From an uncultured Prevotella sp. (lineage in GTDB: Bacteria > Bacteroidota > Bacteroidia > Bacteroidales > Bacteroidaceae), in the NCBI GenBank assembly GCA_937877595.1, contig CALFIY010000095.1:1-36059 (forward strand): 36,059 nucleotides of DNA, in the 5' to 3' direction. A program made the translations under genes and the position numbers. Below the pieces are notes generated by a model that saw only the letters and a list, made by a program, of their open reading frames with translations, did no database searches and was not told where the DNA came from. Below, one piece after another: positions 16,456-25,252 of the stretch; the stretch's first letter is position 1; each line of letters begins with the position of its first letter.

Positions 16456-17219
16456 TATGAATTGCGGTTTATGATTTCTTTGGCCAATGCCAGATGGTTC
16501 TTTGCTCCTGCCGACTCCGCGTCGTAAAGAATTACGGGAAGTCCGTGGCCTGGTGCTTCTGAAACTTTCACGTTGCGCTGTATGACGGTTTTGAAAACAA
16601 GTTCCTGGAAATGGCGTTTCACTTCGTCGTATATTTGATTGGCCAATCGCAGACGTGAGTCATACATAGTGAGCAGAAATCCTTCTATCTCCAGTTTCGG
16701 ATTGAGTTTCTGCTTTATTATTCTTATGGTGTTGAGTAGTTTGCTGATGCCTTCGAGTGCGAAGAATTCGCATTGTACTGGTATGATAACGGAGTTGGCA
16801 GCAGTCAGGGCGTTTACCGTGATGAGGCCGAGCGAAGGCGAGCAGTCAATAAGTATATAGTCGTAGTCGTTTTTTATTGGAGCCAATAGGTTTGCCATCA
16901 CGTTTTCCCTGTTTTCAAGGTTCAGCATTTCTATTTCCGCTCCGACTAAATCAATATGGCTTGGTATTATATCCAAACCGTCGATGTCTGTTGTGTATAT
17001 TGCATCGCGTACGTCGGTCTTGTCGATGATACATTCGTAGAGAGATGTCTCTACCTCTTTTATGTCAACGCCGAGTCCGCTGGATGCGTTGGCTTGTGGG
17101 TCGGCATCTACCACAAGTACGGTTTTTTCAAGGGTAGCAAGTGATGCTGCAAGATTTATGGTTGTCGTGGTTTTGCCAACTCCTCCTTTTTGATTGGCTA
17201 ATGCAATAATCTTTCCCAT
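16455..17219 (-). CDS. parA: Chromosome partitioning ATPase ParA
   Basis: This 254-residue deviant Walker-type ATPase works with ParB in chromosome segregation. MGKIIALANQKGGVGKTTTTINLAASL holds the deviant Walker A motif (KGGVGKTT, 11-18). VLVVDADPQANASSGLG and DYILIDCSPSLGLITVNAL are the Walker A' and B segments. A longer frame starts at a TTG (17234), but the ATG at 17217-17219 gives the standard family N-terminus and is preferred. A promoter lies at 17254-17287, and parB, DUF5683, lytic transglycosylase, relA/spoT and pectinesterase follow in order. Confidence 0.96.
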   Translation of the reverse strand: MGKIIALANQKGGVGKTTTTINLAASLATLEKTVLVVDADPQANASSGLGVDIKEVETSLYECIIDKTDVRDAIYTTDIDGLDIIPSHIDLVGAEIEMLNLENRENVMANLLAPIKNDYDYILIDCSPSLGLITVNALTAANSVIIPVQCEFFALEGISKLLNTIRIIKQKLNPKLEIEGFLLTMYDSRLRLANQIYDEVKRHFQELVFKTVIQRNVKVSEAPGHGLPVILYDAESAGAKNHLALAKEIINRNS

Positions 17220-17253
17220 AATCAGTGTGATCAATTACGTATATATTAGGGTG

Positions 17254-17287
17254 CAAAATTAAGCATTTATGGTGAGATAAATGCAAA
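17254..17287 (-). promoter_or_regulatory. Promoter of the parA operon
   Basis: A minus-strand TTTG (17284-17287) and TAATTTTG (17254-17261), followed by C, are 22 nt apart. The leader to the parA ATG is ~35 nt. The 15 nt around the -7 element (GCAAAATTAAGCATT on the plus strand) are identical to those at the barrel-protein promoter near 21053. Confidence 0.55.
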
Positions 17288-17315
17288 GATATACGTTTTT
17301 TAAGGAAAAAATGTC

Positions 17316-17906
17316 TTATTTAGTCTTTTGCTTGCATTGGATGCTGAACTCGCATCCACAGTACTGCTGGTTGTAGAAATTATATTCCTTAAGCAGAGTG
17401 TTGCGCCTTTCGTAGAGCCCGTCTTTGCGCCAGTTCTGAGCCCAGAAATCTACGTCTTCAACATTTGCTGCTGCTCTCTCTCCGGCAGCAGTTATCTGTT
17501 CGATGTTTTTCCATCTTGATGAGGCAAGCGTTGTGGTAAACCAGCGGATTCCTAATTGCTTTGCCATGCTTGCTGCTGCGGTGAGTCTGAGTTCGAAGCA
17601 GCGCTGGCATCTCTTTCCACGCTCGGGCTCGTCTTCCAACCCTTTTATGTCGCACAGCCATTGTGCGTGGTTATAGTCGCCGTCTATCCATTTCAGTCCC
17701 AAACTTTCTGCGTGTCTTTTGCTCTCGTTCTTTCTGATGGTATATTCCTCCTGCGGAAAAATGTTTGGATTGTAGTAGTAGACAGTGGGCTCGATGTCGT
17801 GTTGTGTAAGCCATTCTACGATAGCCGAAGAGCATGGCGCACAGCAGGCATGCAGCAGCACGCGGTGCAATCCTTCAGGAATTATGATGTGCGACTTTCT
17901 TTTCAT
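17316..17906 (-). CDS. queH: Epoxyqueuosine reductase QueH
   Basis: This 196-residue protein is the iron-sulfur/metal enzyme that performs the last step of queuosine tRNA modification, as an alternative to QueG. The Cys motifs are LHACCAPCSS (Cys21, Cys22, Cys25), GKRCQRCFELRL, and QQYCGCEFS near the C-terminus. The segment TTTLASSRWKN is typical of this family (formerly DUF208). A longer frame begins at 17981 inside priA. The ATG at 17904-17906 (MKRKSHIIIPEG) removes that overlap, fits the family N-terminus and is chosen. It lies 25 nt after priA and is probably cotranscribed with it. Confidence 0.9.
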   Translation of the reverse strand: MKRKSHIIIPEGLHRVLLHACCAPCSSAIVEWLTQHDIEPTVYYYNPNIFPQEEYTIRKNESKRHAESLGLKWIDGDYNHAQWLCDIKGLEDEPERGKRCQRCFELRLTAAASMAKQLGIRWFTTTLASSRWKNIEQITAAGERAAANVEDVDFWAQNWRKDGLYERRNTLLKEYNFYNQQYCGCEFSIQCKQKTK

Positions 17907-17931
17907 TGCGGAACGCTTTTGGTGTAGGTCG

Positions 17932-20208
17932 TCAGACTTCAACGTCGTAGTACACTTGCAGTGACGCATAACGCTTGTCATCCTGTATTGCCTCTTGCTC
18001 CATGTTGAGATACTGTCTTACCTTTGCCATGTCTATGTTTGGCTCCAGTTTTAGTACCATCTTTCTGATGCTTTGCGACTTTACGCGTGCCACGGCAGGA
18101 CGGTCCGGGCCAAGCAGCCTGTTGCCAAACCAGTGTCTGAGCCGCGCTGCCATTTCTGTGCTGGCACTCTGTACAATATTTTCTTTTGCGTGGCGCAGGT
18201 ATATATAGATAATTCTGCAGAAGGGCGGGTAAATAAAGTCTTGTCGTTCTTTTAGTACCATGTTGTACATTGACTTGTAGTCATTGTTCACTACGTGCTG
18301 AAGCATATGCAGTGTCGGCTGTCTTGTCTGAAGTATCACAAGTCCGCGCCTGTTGCGCCTTCCTGCACGCCCGGCTACTTGCGCCATCATCATATATGCG
18401 TGTTCGTAAGCGCGGAAGTCTGGCATGTTAAGCATGGCGTCGGCATTGAGAATTCCAACGACACTGACACGCTCGAAGTCAAGCCCTTTGGTAATCATCT
18501 GTGTGCCTATAAGTATGTCGGTATTGCCGCTGGAGAAATCGTCAATTATTCTTTCGTGCGCATTGCGCGTGCGTGTGGTGTCAAGATCCATGCGAGCCAC
18601 ACGGGCGTCGGGGAAGACTTCGCGCACTTCCTCTTCTATTTTTTCTGTACCGAAACCACGTGTGCGCAGTTCTGTGTTTCCGCAGCAAGGACATTCGGTA
18701 GGTATCTGATATGTGTTTCCGCAGTAGTGGCATGTCAGGCGGTCCATCTGGCGGTGCAGCGTAAGGCTGACATCGCAGTGCTGACATCGGGGCACCCAGC
18801 CGCACGTGCGACAAATAATCATAGGAGCAAATCCACGCCTGTTCTGAAAGAGAATGGCTTGCTCTCCACGTTCAAGTGCCTCGCGTACGCGCGTATATAA
18901 AATAGGTGAGAAAGGGCCAGACATCATTTTCCGCCTTGCCAAATCCTGTATGTCTACTATTTGTATTTCTGGCATTTCCACACCCAAGTAGCGCTCGTTG
19001 AGTTCTGCAAGCCCGTATTTTCCAGTAAGCGCGTTGTGATAACTCTCCATTGATGGAGTGGCTGTACCAAGAACTACGTTGGGGTGACTCTGTGGGTTGT
19101 TGAGATATGCTGATGTGCCATTTGCTGCTTGTTGGGCAAGCATTATGGCAGCACTGCGCGCATGATATCTTGGTGCCGGATCTTGTTGCTTGTAAGAACT
19201 TTCATGTTCTTCGTCGACAATAACAAGTCCCAGGTTCTGGAAAGGAAGGAAAATTGCAGAGCGTGCTCCAAGTATAACATCGTAAGGGTGTCCGGAAAGT
19301 TGCTTTCGCCATATTTCTACGCGCTCGGCATCACTGTATTTTGAGTGATAGATGCCCAGTTTGTCGCCAAACACATGCTTCAGACGTTGCATCATCTGTA
19401 CGGTAAGCGCTATCTCGGGTAGCAGGTACAGCACCTGTTCGCCTCGGTCGAGTGCGCGCTGTATAAGATGAATGTAGATTTCTGTTTTTCCGCTGCTCGT
19501 CACACCATGCAGCAGTGTTACGCGATGGCTCATCATCGAGAGCAGGACCTTGTTGTATGCCTGCTGTTGTGCTTCGCTAAGTGGGCGGATGTTTTTGGGT
19601 TGGTATTCGCCGTTGTAGTCCAACCGTCCTACTTCCACTTCGTACAGTTCGAGAATACCGCGTTCTATCAGATGCTTAACAGTCTCTGCCGAGGCATGGC
19701 TGGTGTTTAGCAGTTCTTCGCGAGTCACGCTGTTTTTCTCATCTTCGCTGGCGAGTTGAAGATAACAGCAGAGAGCGTCGTACTGTTTCTTTGCCCGCGT
19801 CAGACTGTACAGCGCCTTGTGCTGAGCAGCCTCTGAGCGATATTCATTTGTTAAGCGTATGTATGTCTCAGTCTTTGGCTTGTATCCCTCTTCTGCTTTC
19901 AGCCCGGCAGGAAGCGCTGCCTTCATCACGTCGCCTATTGACGACATGTAGTAGTCGGCTATCCATTGCCAGAATTTCAACTGCTGTGTTGTGACGATTG
20001 GCTCGCTGTCTATCGCCACGAGTACTTCCTTGACGTCGTATCCCTTTGGCTGTTCGTCATGCAGGCGTGTTACTACGCCAACATACTGTTTTTTCTTGCC
20101 GAATGGCACCAGTACTCGACATCCTGCAACGACGCTTATGCCCTCGGGCAGGGAATAGGTGAAAGTTGCCTTTAGAGGTACAGGAAGTATGACGTCAGCG
20201 AATAGCAT
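17932..20208 (-). CDS. priA: Primosomal protein N' (PriA helicase)
   Basis: This 758-residue superfamily 2 3'-5' DNA helicase restarts stalled replication forks. The N-terminal ~110 residues form the 3'-DNA-end-binding domain. The helicase core has Walker A GVTSSGKTE (235-243) and DEEH (332-335). A zinc module with eight cysteines follows (CRTCGWVPRCQHC, then CHYCG and CPCCG). Then come GTQMITKGLDFERVSVV and QVAGRAGR (motifs V and VI). All motifs are intact. A hairpin terminator with a short T run lies only 18 nt before the start codon, and no -7 element is visible between it and the upstream gene. Expression may depend on read-through from the barrel-protein transcript. Confidence 0.96.
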   Translation of the reverse strand: MLFADVILPVPLKATFTYSLPEGISVVAGCRVLVPFGKKKQYVGVVTRLHDEQPKGYDVKEVLVAIDSEPIVTTQQLKFWQWIADYYMSSIGDVMKAALPAGLKAEEGYKPKTETYIRLTNEYRSEAAQHKALYSLTRAKKQYDALCCYLQLASEDEKNSVTREELLNTSHASAETVKHLIERGILELYEVEVGRLDYNGEYQPKNIRPLSEAQQQAYNKVLLSMMSHRVTLLHGVTSSGKTEIYIHLIQRALDRGEQVLYLLPEIALTVQMMQRLKHVFGDKLGIYHSKYSDAERVEIWRKQLSGHPYDVILGARSAIFLPFQNLGLVIVDEEHESSYKQQDPAPRYHARSAAIMLAQQAANGTSAYLNNPQSHPNVVLGTATPSMESYHNALTGKYGLAELNERYLGVEMPEIQIVDIQDLARRKMMSGPFSPILYTRVREALERGEQAILFQNRRGFAPMIICRTCGWVPRCQHCDVSLTLHRQMDRLTCHYCGNTYQIPTECPCCGNTELRTRGFGTEKIEEEVREVFPDARVARMDLDTTRTRNAHERIIDDFSSGNTDILIGTQMITKGLDFERVSVVGILNADAMLNMPDFRAYEHAYMMMAQVAGRAGRRNRRGLVILQTRQPTLHMLQHVVNNDYKSMYNMVLKERQDFIYPPFCRIIYIYLRHAKENIVQSASTEMAARLRHWFGNRLLGPDRPAVARVKSQSIRKMVLKLEPNIDMAKVRQYLNMEQEAIQDDKRYASLQVYYDVEV

Positions 20209-20220
20209 GGACTTTTGGAT

Positions 20221-20249
20221 GTAAAACGGCAGAGCCAGCGGCTCTGCCG
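20221..20249 (-). terminator. Hairpin terminator between the barrel-protein gene and priA
   Basis: CGGCAGAGCC (20227-20236) and GGCTCTGCCG (20240-20249) form a perfect 10-bp stem with a 3-nt loop. In minus-strand RNA this is followed by UUUUAC. The strong stem with a short U tract suggests partial termination. It sits 40 nt after the barrel-protein stop and 18 nt before the priA ATG. Confidence 0.8.
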
Positions 20250-20289
20250 ATAATCTTTTAATACGTGGTGATATTGTTCTTACTGCTTC

Positions 20290-20994
20290 TTAGAAGTAGT
20301 AGGCAGCAGACAACTGCCAGCACTTGTTCTTAATGTCTGCCTTGGTCAGTGCGGTCATGGCTGTTCCTACTACAGTGTAGTCGGTCTTAAACTCACCAGC
20401 CTTGCCAAGAGGGAAGTTGTAGTTCAGCGCTATCTGCAGTTTGCTCAGCACCGTCACGCCAACACCAATGTTGCCGCTGAGACTACTGCTGCGCAGAGTC
20501 CATGTACTCATGTCGTTCTTAAGGTCGGTGTAGTTCTTTGTCTTGTCACCCAGATTGAAACCAAACTGAGGACCAAGGAAAGCATAAGCACCAACAAGGC
20601 TGCCCAGGCTTACGCCGTAGCGGATGTTGATAGGTATCTGTATAGAGTTCTGATTGAGCGTGGTCGTGGTTTTTGTTGGTATTCCCAAAGTATTGTATGT
20701 AAGACCTTCAATCTTTGACGAGCGCTTGTCGAACAGGGCAGATGCGTCAAGACTTATGCCACTGATAGGTATAGTAACCTTAACAGTCGGTCCGATGAAC
20801 CAGCCAGCCTGATTGTCCTTGTCCATGGCCTGATTGGCTGCCTCGGCAGCATTGGCGCTTGATGAACTGAAAGAACTTACAGACATGTTGTTGAGGTTAA
20901 GACCTGCTTTTGCACCAAACTTGAAAATCTTAGCCTGTGTAGGAATTGCAAATGCCATGCAGGCTACGGTAATAAGTGTGAAAATCTTTTTCAT
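20290..20994 (-). CDS. Outer-membrane beta-barrel protein (porin/PorT-like family)
   Basis: The protein has 234 residues with a clear signal peptide (MKKIFTLITVACMAFAIPTQA). The mature part alternates polar and hydrophobic residues in short strands (FGAKAGLNLNNMSV, SIQIPINIRYGVSLGSLVGAYAFLGPQFGFNLG, LQIALNYNFPLG). It ends WQLSAAYYF, with the terminal aromatic residue needed for outer-membrane assembly. This matches the outer-membrane-beta-barrel/PorT-like family common in Bacteroidota. The ligand or role is unknown. It has its own promoter at 21054-21084 and a hairpin terminator after the stop. Confidence 0.85.
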   Translation of the reverse strand: MKKIFTLITVACMAFAIPTQAKIFKFGAKAGLNLNNMSVSSFSSSSANAAEAANQAMDKDNQAGWFIGPTVKVTIPISGISLDASALFDKRSSKIEGLTYNTLGIPTKTTTTLNQNSIQIPINIRYGVSLGSLVGAYAFLGPQFGFNLGDKTKNYTDLKNDMSTWTLRSSSLSGNIGVGVTVLSKLQIALNYNFPLGKAGEFKTDYTVVGTAMTALTKADIKNKCWQLSAAYYF

Positions 20995-21053
20995 AATTAT
21001 CTTTTGTTAAAAAATAAAAGTCAAATAGCCTTTTAAGAATGTCTATCTGTCGG

Positions 21054-21084
21054 CAAAATTAAGCATTATATCTGATTTGCCCAA
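21054..21084 (-). promoter_or_regulatory. Promoter of the barrel-protein gene
   Basis: The minus strand reads TAATTTTG (21054-21061), followed by C, with a TTG-like -33 (21082-21084) 20 nt upstream. The leader is about 60 nt and ends in an A/T-rich stretch before the ATG. Confidence 0.55.
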
Positions 21085-21113
21085 TTTTTACCTCTTTTTT
21101 TGCTTTGTCTTTG

Positions 21114-23474
21114 TCAGTGGGTTTCGGTCTTGCACACTACGGTTTTGAAATTATCCGAAGTTGTTGTTAGTGTAACCTTTGAGGGTTGCTTGCCTGCACG
21201 CAGTATTACCATGGCGCGTCCCTGCCACAGACGGCGGTGGTCGGTGACGTTGAGTTCGTCGCTGTTGATGTCGCCATTGCTTACAGCCACGATGCGTGCA
21301 TCGCCGGTAATGCTGAATTTCAGTTCGTCGTCGGCATTGAGCACTGTGCGCCCCTTAGAGTCGACAGCGCGCACCGTGATGTGTTGCAGGTCTATTCCGT
21401 CAGCATGCCATGTGGCGTTGTCTGTCTCGACAACGAGGCGTACGGCCTTGCCTGTTGTTTCAAGTGCATGTCGGGCAGCGATTTTCCCGTTCTTATATGC
21501 TATTGCCTCCAGCCGTCCAGGTTTATAGTCAATTTCTCCCCAGCGTATTTGGTTGCGTAGTTTTGCTCCTGACGGATTTTGTTTCTTGCCGAGGCTCTTT
21601 CCGTTAAGTCGCAATTCCACTTCGTCGCCGTTGGTGTAGATGTAGATGTTGACTTTTGAACCTTCTTGGCGGTTCCAAAGTTCTGTCATACGGTCGTTGC
21701 CCATCTTGACACCATTCCACATCTCAGCGTTTTCGCTCTCCAGAACAGCCAGATGCACCACAGGCTCTTCTGGTTTGAAGAAGGAACGCATGTATGCTGC
21801 CTTTGGCTTTGCGTCGAGGGAAATATAGAATACGCCCTGTGCCCAGCCCTTAGCCGGCCATCCCATGCTCTCACCAAGATAATCTATCGCACCCCAATAG
21901 GCAAGTCCGATAACTTTATTGAGATCCATTTCAAAGAAATTCTGTCCCATGGCCTGTGTTGAGGCTTCGCTCTGATAGAACGTCATCCACGGGAAACGTC
22001 GTCCGTCGCCAGGGAAATACATATATCGATAATTGTATGCCTGTACGTCGGTTCGCATTGCGAGGTCGCATGGCAGCGAGTCGGTTTCCCAGTTGCGATA
22101 GCGGGGATGCATGGCCACTGTGATGAGGCGTGTGCTGTCGTAACGGTGTACCACGGGCTTCATCATTTCATAGCAGGTTACTCCCCAGTCGTTAAATGGC
22201 TGGTTTGGGTCTTGCTGCAGTTCGTTGCCAAGGCTCCAGAGTACGACAGAAGGTGAGTTGCGATCGCGCTTTATCCATTCGGTGACGTCTGATGCCCAGT
22301 GGTTCTCAAAAGGTACGCGTCCGCCAGTGTGTTGGCGAGTCCATTTGTCGTAGAGTTCATCAACCAGCAGAATGCCATACTTGTCGCACAACTTTACGAA
22401 GTCGCGGCTATATGGGTTGTGTGATGTGCGGATATGGTTCAGCCCATACTCCTTCATCAGTTGTATACGCTTCTCAATGGCACGAGGATATGCAGCAGCA
22501 CCAAGTGCGCCAAGCGTGTGGTGGTTGGCATATCCCTTTAGCAACACCTTCTTGCCGTTGATTTTCAGTCCGAACTTTGGCCCTATCTCTACGGTACGTA
22601 TGCCGAATTGCTCAGACGTAGAGTCTGCAACAGTACCGTCTTCGCGCAGCAGTTCTACCTTTGCCGTGTAGAGGTTGGGAGTATCAGTATTCCACAGTTG
22701 TGGATTTGCTATTTCGATTTCTGGCACACGCATTTCGACTGTCCGCGACTGTGGATTGCGCCCACGTTGTGCTGTTGTCTCTGCTACGAGCGACCCGTCA
22801 GGTCCAAAAATCTTAACCTGCATGTGCGTCTGCTTGGCCCGAGTGCGATTGGTGTACTCAGCAGCAATTTTCACATATTTATTATCGTGTGTGGTGATAT
22901 ACAGAGGATGGCGTGAGAAGTAGAGTTCGCGGTCTGTAGTTATAATGCTGACATCGCGAAACAGTCCTCCACCTGTATACCATCGCGAATTGCCTGGTTC
23001 GCCAGTCGAGGCAGCCACGACGATTTCATTCTCCTGTCCCCATTTAAGTTGCTGCGTGATGTCTATCTCAAAACCAATGTAACCATAGTCGGTACCGCCA
23101 ATGCGATTTCCGTTAAGATAGACGTCGGCAACGAGCATAATGCCTTGGAAGTCGAGCAATACTCGTTTGCCTTTCCAGGTATTCTCGGGCGTGAAGCGCT
23201 TGCGGTACCAGCCTGTTCCCATTTCCTTGAAACCGCGTGCAGACAGACGTGAGCGGATGTTGGCAGCAGCATTGCTGTTGTCGGCCTTTTCGTCGGCAGC
23301 AGGTGCCACCCAGTCCTGCTCTATCTGGAAGTCGTGAGGCACGTCGATAACCTTAGGGTTGGAAAACTGTGCGTCGCGGCTGAACTGCCAACCGAAGTTG
23401 AAGTTGTATACCGCACCGGCATTTGCTGTCGTCAGTGCTGCCAATGTAGCAAAGAGGGCAAGGAGTTTCTTCAT
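21114..23474 (-). CDS. Glycoside hydrolase family 2 (beta-galactosidase-like), secreted
   Basis: The protein has 786 residues with signal peptide MKKLLALFATLAALTTANA. The order is a GH2 sugar-binding domain (about 25-185), an Ig-like domain (about 190-295) and the TIM-barrel catalytic domain (about 300-570). DUF4982- and Ig-like C-terminal domains follow. Catalytic signatures are RTSHNPYS, LWSLGNE with the acid/base Glu418, and a nucleophile candidate Glu503 in FYQSEAS. The specificity could be beta-galactosidase, beta-glucuronidase or a related activity. No lactose or glycan locus is next to it. It follows the CoA-transferase gene by 53 nt without a visible -7 element and may be cotranscribed with it. 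Confidence 0.9.
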   Translation of the reverse strand: MKKLLALFATLAALTTANAGAVYNFNFGWQFSRDAQFSNPKVIDVPHDFQIEQDWVAPAADEKADNSNAAANIRSRLSARGFKEMGTGWYRKRFTPENTWKGKRVLLDFQGIMLVADVYLNGNRIGGTDYGYIGFEIDITQQLKWGQENEIVVAASTGEPGNSRWYTGGGLFRDVSIITTDRELYFSRHPLYITTHDNKYVKIAAEYTNRTRAKQTHMQVKIFGPDGSLVAETTAQRGRNPQSRTVEMRVPEIEIANPQLWNTDTPNLYTAKVELLREDGTVADSTSEQFGIRTVEIGPKFGLKINGKKVLLKGYANHHTLGALGAAAYPRAIEKRIQLMKEYGLNHIRTSHNPYSRDFVKLCDKYGILLVDELYDKWTRQHTGGRVPFENHWASDVTEWIKRDRNSPSVVLWSLGNELQQDPNQPFNDWGVTCYEMMKPVVHRYDSTRLITVAMHPRYRNWETDSLPCDLAMRTDVQAYNYRYMYFPGDGRRFPWMTFYQSEASTQAMGQNFFEMDLNKVIGLAYWGAIDYLGESMGWPAKGWAQGVFYISLDAKPKAAYMRSFFKPEEPVVHLAVLESENAEMWNGVKMGNDRMTELWNRQEGSKVNIYIYTNGDEVELRLNGKSLGKKQNPSGAKLRNQIRWGEIDYKPGRLEAIAYKNGKIAARHALETTGKAVRLVVETDNATWHADGIDLQHITVRAVDSKGRTVLNADDELKFSITGDARIVAVSNGDINSDELNVTDHRRLWQGRAMVILRAGKQPSKVTLTTTSDNFKTVVCKTETH

Positions 23475-23527
23475 GGCGTGATAGTTGTGAGAGTTGGTCC
23501 TTTATGTAGTAAATCGTACAGTCCTTA

Positions 23528-25030
23528 TTATTTTATGTACTCGCTAAAGTCGGTCAGTCGCATGTCGCCTTTGCGTGCCAAGGTGTCGTGCATGGCGAAT
23601 GCTGCTGTCAGGCAGTGGCGTGTGTGTCCTCCCTGTGCTATCTTGAGATAGTCCCAGAGCAGTTGCTTGTAGTCTGGATGAGCGCACTGCTCTATGATGT
23701 GCTGTGCACGCTGTGCTGGCGATTTTCCACGCAGGTCGGCTACGCCCTGCTCTGTAACAATGATGTTAACATCGTGTTCCGAAGAGTCCTGATGGCTTAC
23801 GAAAGGCACTATTGACGAAATCAGTCCGCCCTTGGCTGTCGAGGGACACGTGAAGATGCTAAGGTAGGCATTGCGTATGAAGTCGCCGGAGCCACCAATG
23901 CCATTCATCATTTTTGTACCGCTGATGTGGGTAGAATTTGCGTTTCCATATATGTCACATTCTATTGCGGTGTTGATGGCGATGACTCCCAGTCGGCGTA
24001 TTACTTCCGGAGAGTTTGAAATTTCGCTTTGTCGCAGTGTCAGATGCTTGCGGAAGTAGTCCATATTGTCATAGACTTGCATGAGACAGTCGTTGCTCAC
24101 GGTGAGCGAGCATGCTGAGGCATCCTTCACTCGTCCGGCGAGCATCATCTCTATGACAGAATTCTGTATCACTTCTGTATAGATGTTGAAGTCGGGTACG
24201 TGCTTATCCTGACCCAGTGCGCCCAGTATTGCATTGGCTGTTGAACCCACTCCACTCTGCAGAGGCAGGAATTCACTTGGTATGCGCCCCTTGTGCATTT
24301 CGTCTACAAGGAATTCTGCAGTCAGGAATCCTATGCGGTCAGTCACGGGGTCGCTGTCCTTGAATGCGCGAGCCTCGTCGGGAATGTTACATTCCACAAC
24401 GCCGGTGAGTTTTTCCTTAGGTATCGAGACATAAGGCTTACCAATGCGGTCGCTGACTTTCTCTATGGGTATTGGCTTGCGATAAGGCGGGTCAAGAGGT
24501 TCATATACGTCGTGTATGAATTTTGCATTAGGGTTGTGGAAACTGTTAAGTTCCAGTATGACGTGTTTGGCAAGCCGTGCTGCTGTGGGGGAAATGCCGC
24601 CCGCAGCAGTAAGATATGCGCGATATTCTGTAGGAGTCTCCTCTATGTCGCAGACTTCCAGAATAGCCCAGTCCAACTGGCCGTAAAATCCATAGCGAAG
24701 TTCCTGTGCCATGTGGCTAAGGTGAAGGTCGTTGTATGGAATTTCGCCCTGGTTGACATGACGGCGGAAGTCAGGATTAGTGGTGTATGGGGCACGGTAT
24801 TTGATGGCTTGCGCATTTGCAAGGTCGCCATCGGTAGACTGACCTGTCGATGCACCGGTGAATATGCCTACTTTGAATTCGCGTCCTGCCTCGTGCTCGG
24901 CAGTGGCAATCTTTGCCAGTTCCTTGGTTGTCGCTTTTGCCACTCCTGCAGGCGTAAACCCGCTCATGGCGATATTGTCATTGTGCTTGATAAGTGCTGC
25001 GGCTTCGGCAGCAGTAAGGGTGGTGTACAT
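23528..25030 (-). CDS. Succinate/acetyl-CoA CoA-transferase
   Basis: This 500-residue class I CoA-transferase belongs to the acetyl-CoA hydrolase/transferase family. It moves CoA between acyl groups, most likely succinyl-CoA and acetate or propionate in the fermentative succinate-propionate pathway. Motifs include SGFTPAGVAKA, LQSGVGSTANAILGAL, the catalytic Glu286 in IYTEVIQNSVIEM, GTKMMNGIGGSGDFIRNA, and VTEQGVADLRG. The length and order are typical of the succinate-CoA transferase group. Direct acetyl-CoA hydrolysis remains an alternative. The -7 element TACCTTTG lies at 25077-25084. Confidence 0.9.
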   Translation of the reverse strand: MYTTLTAAEAAALIKHNDNIAMSGFTPAGVAKATTKELAKIATAEHEAGREFKVGIFTGASTGQSTDGDLANAQAIKYRAPYTTNPDFRRHVNQGEIPYNDLHLSHMAQELRYGFYGQLDWAILEVCDIEETPTEYRAYLTAAGGISPTAARLAKHVILELNSFHNPNAKFIHDVYEPLDPPYRKPIPIEKVSDRIGKPYVSIPKEKLTGVVECNIPDEARAFKDSDPVTDRIGFLTAEFLVDEMHKGRIPSEFLPLQSGVGSTANAILGALGQDKHVPDFNIYTEVIQNSVIEMMLAGRVKDASACSLTVSNDCLMQVYDNMDYFRKHLTLRQSEISNSPEVIRRLGVIAINTAIECDIYGNANSTHISGTKMMNGIGGSGDFIRNAYLSIFTCPSTAKGGLISSIVPFVSHQDSSEHDVNIIVTEQGVADLRGKSPAQRAQHIIEQCAHPDYKQLLWDYLKIAQGGHTRHCLTAAFAMHDTLARKGDMRLTDFSEYIK

Positions 25031-25076
25031 AAAAAAGCCTATTTAGTTTTGTGTTAATGCTTATGCAAGTTGGCAG

Positions 25077-25084
25077 CAAAGGTA
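25077..25084 (-). promoter_or_regulatory. -7 element of the CoA-transferase gene
   Basis: The minus strand reads TACCTTTG followed by C, 46 nt before the ATG. No good -33 TTTG is present at the usual distance, so only the -7 element is called. Confidence 0.5.
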
Positions 25085-25157
25085 CTGTTTTTTCGCCGAA
25101 CGTGTTGTAATTTTTTTGCTTTTTATTGCGTAAAATCCAAATTTTGTTTCATTTTGC

Positions 25158-25188
25158 TTTGAAAAGAGTGTGGATTTTTGTACTTTTG
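25158..25188 (+). promoter_or_regulatory. Promoter of the aldo/keto reductase gene
   Basis: TTTG (25158-25161) and TACTTTTG (25181-25188), followed by CC, are separated by 19 nt. The leader to the ATG is about 60 nt. Confidence 0.65.
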
Positions 25189-25252
25189 CCCATGTAACTT
25201 ATGGCTTTGCAAACTTCTCAGAACAGGCTTGCAGGAATCTTAAAAAGCAGTT

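Noticed and set aside
17907..17981. Longer start for queH
   Set aside because: It overlaps priA and adds 25 residues not matching the family. The ATG at 17904-17906 gives the expected N-terminus.
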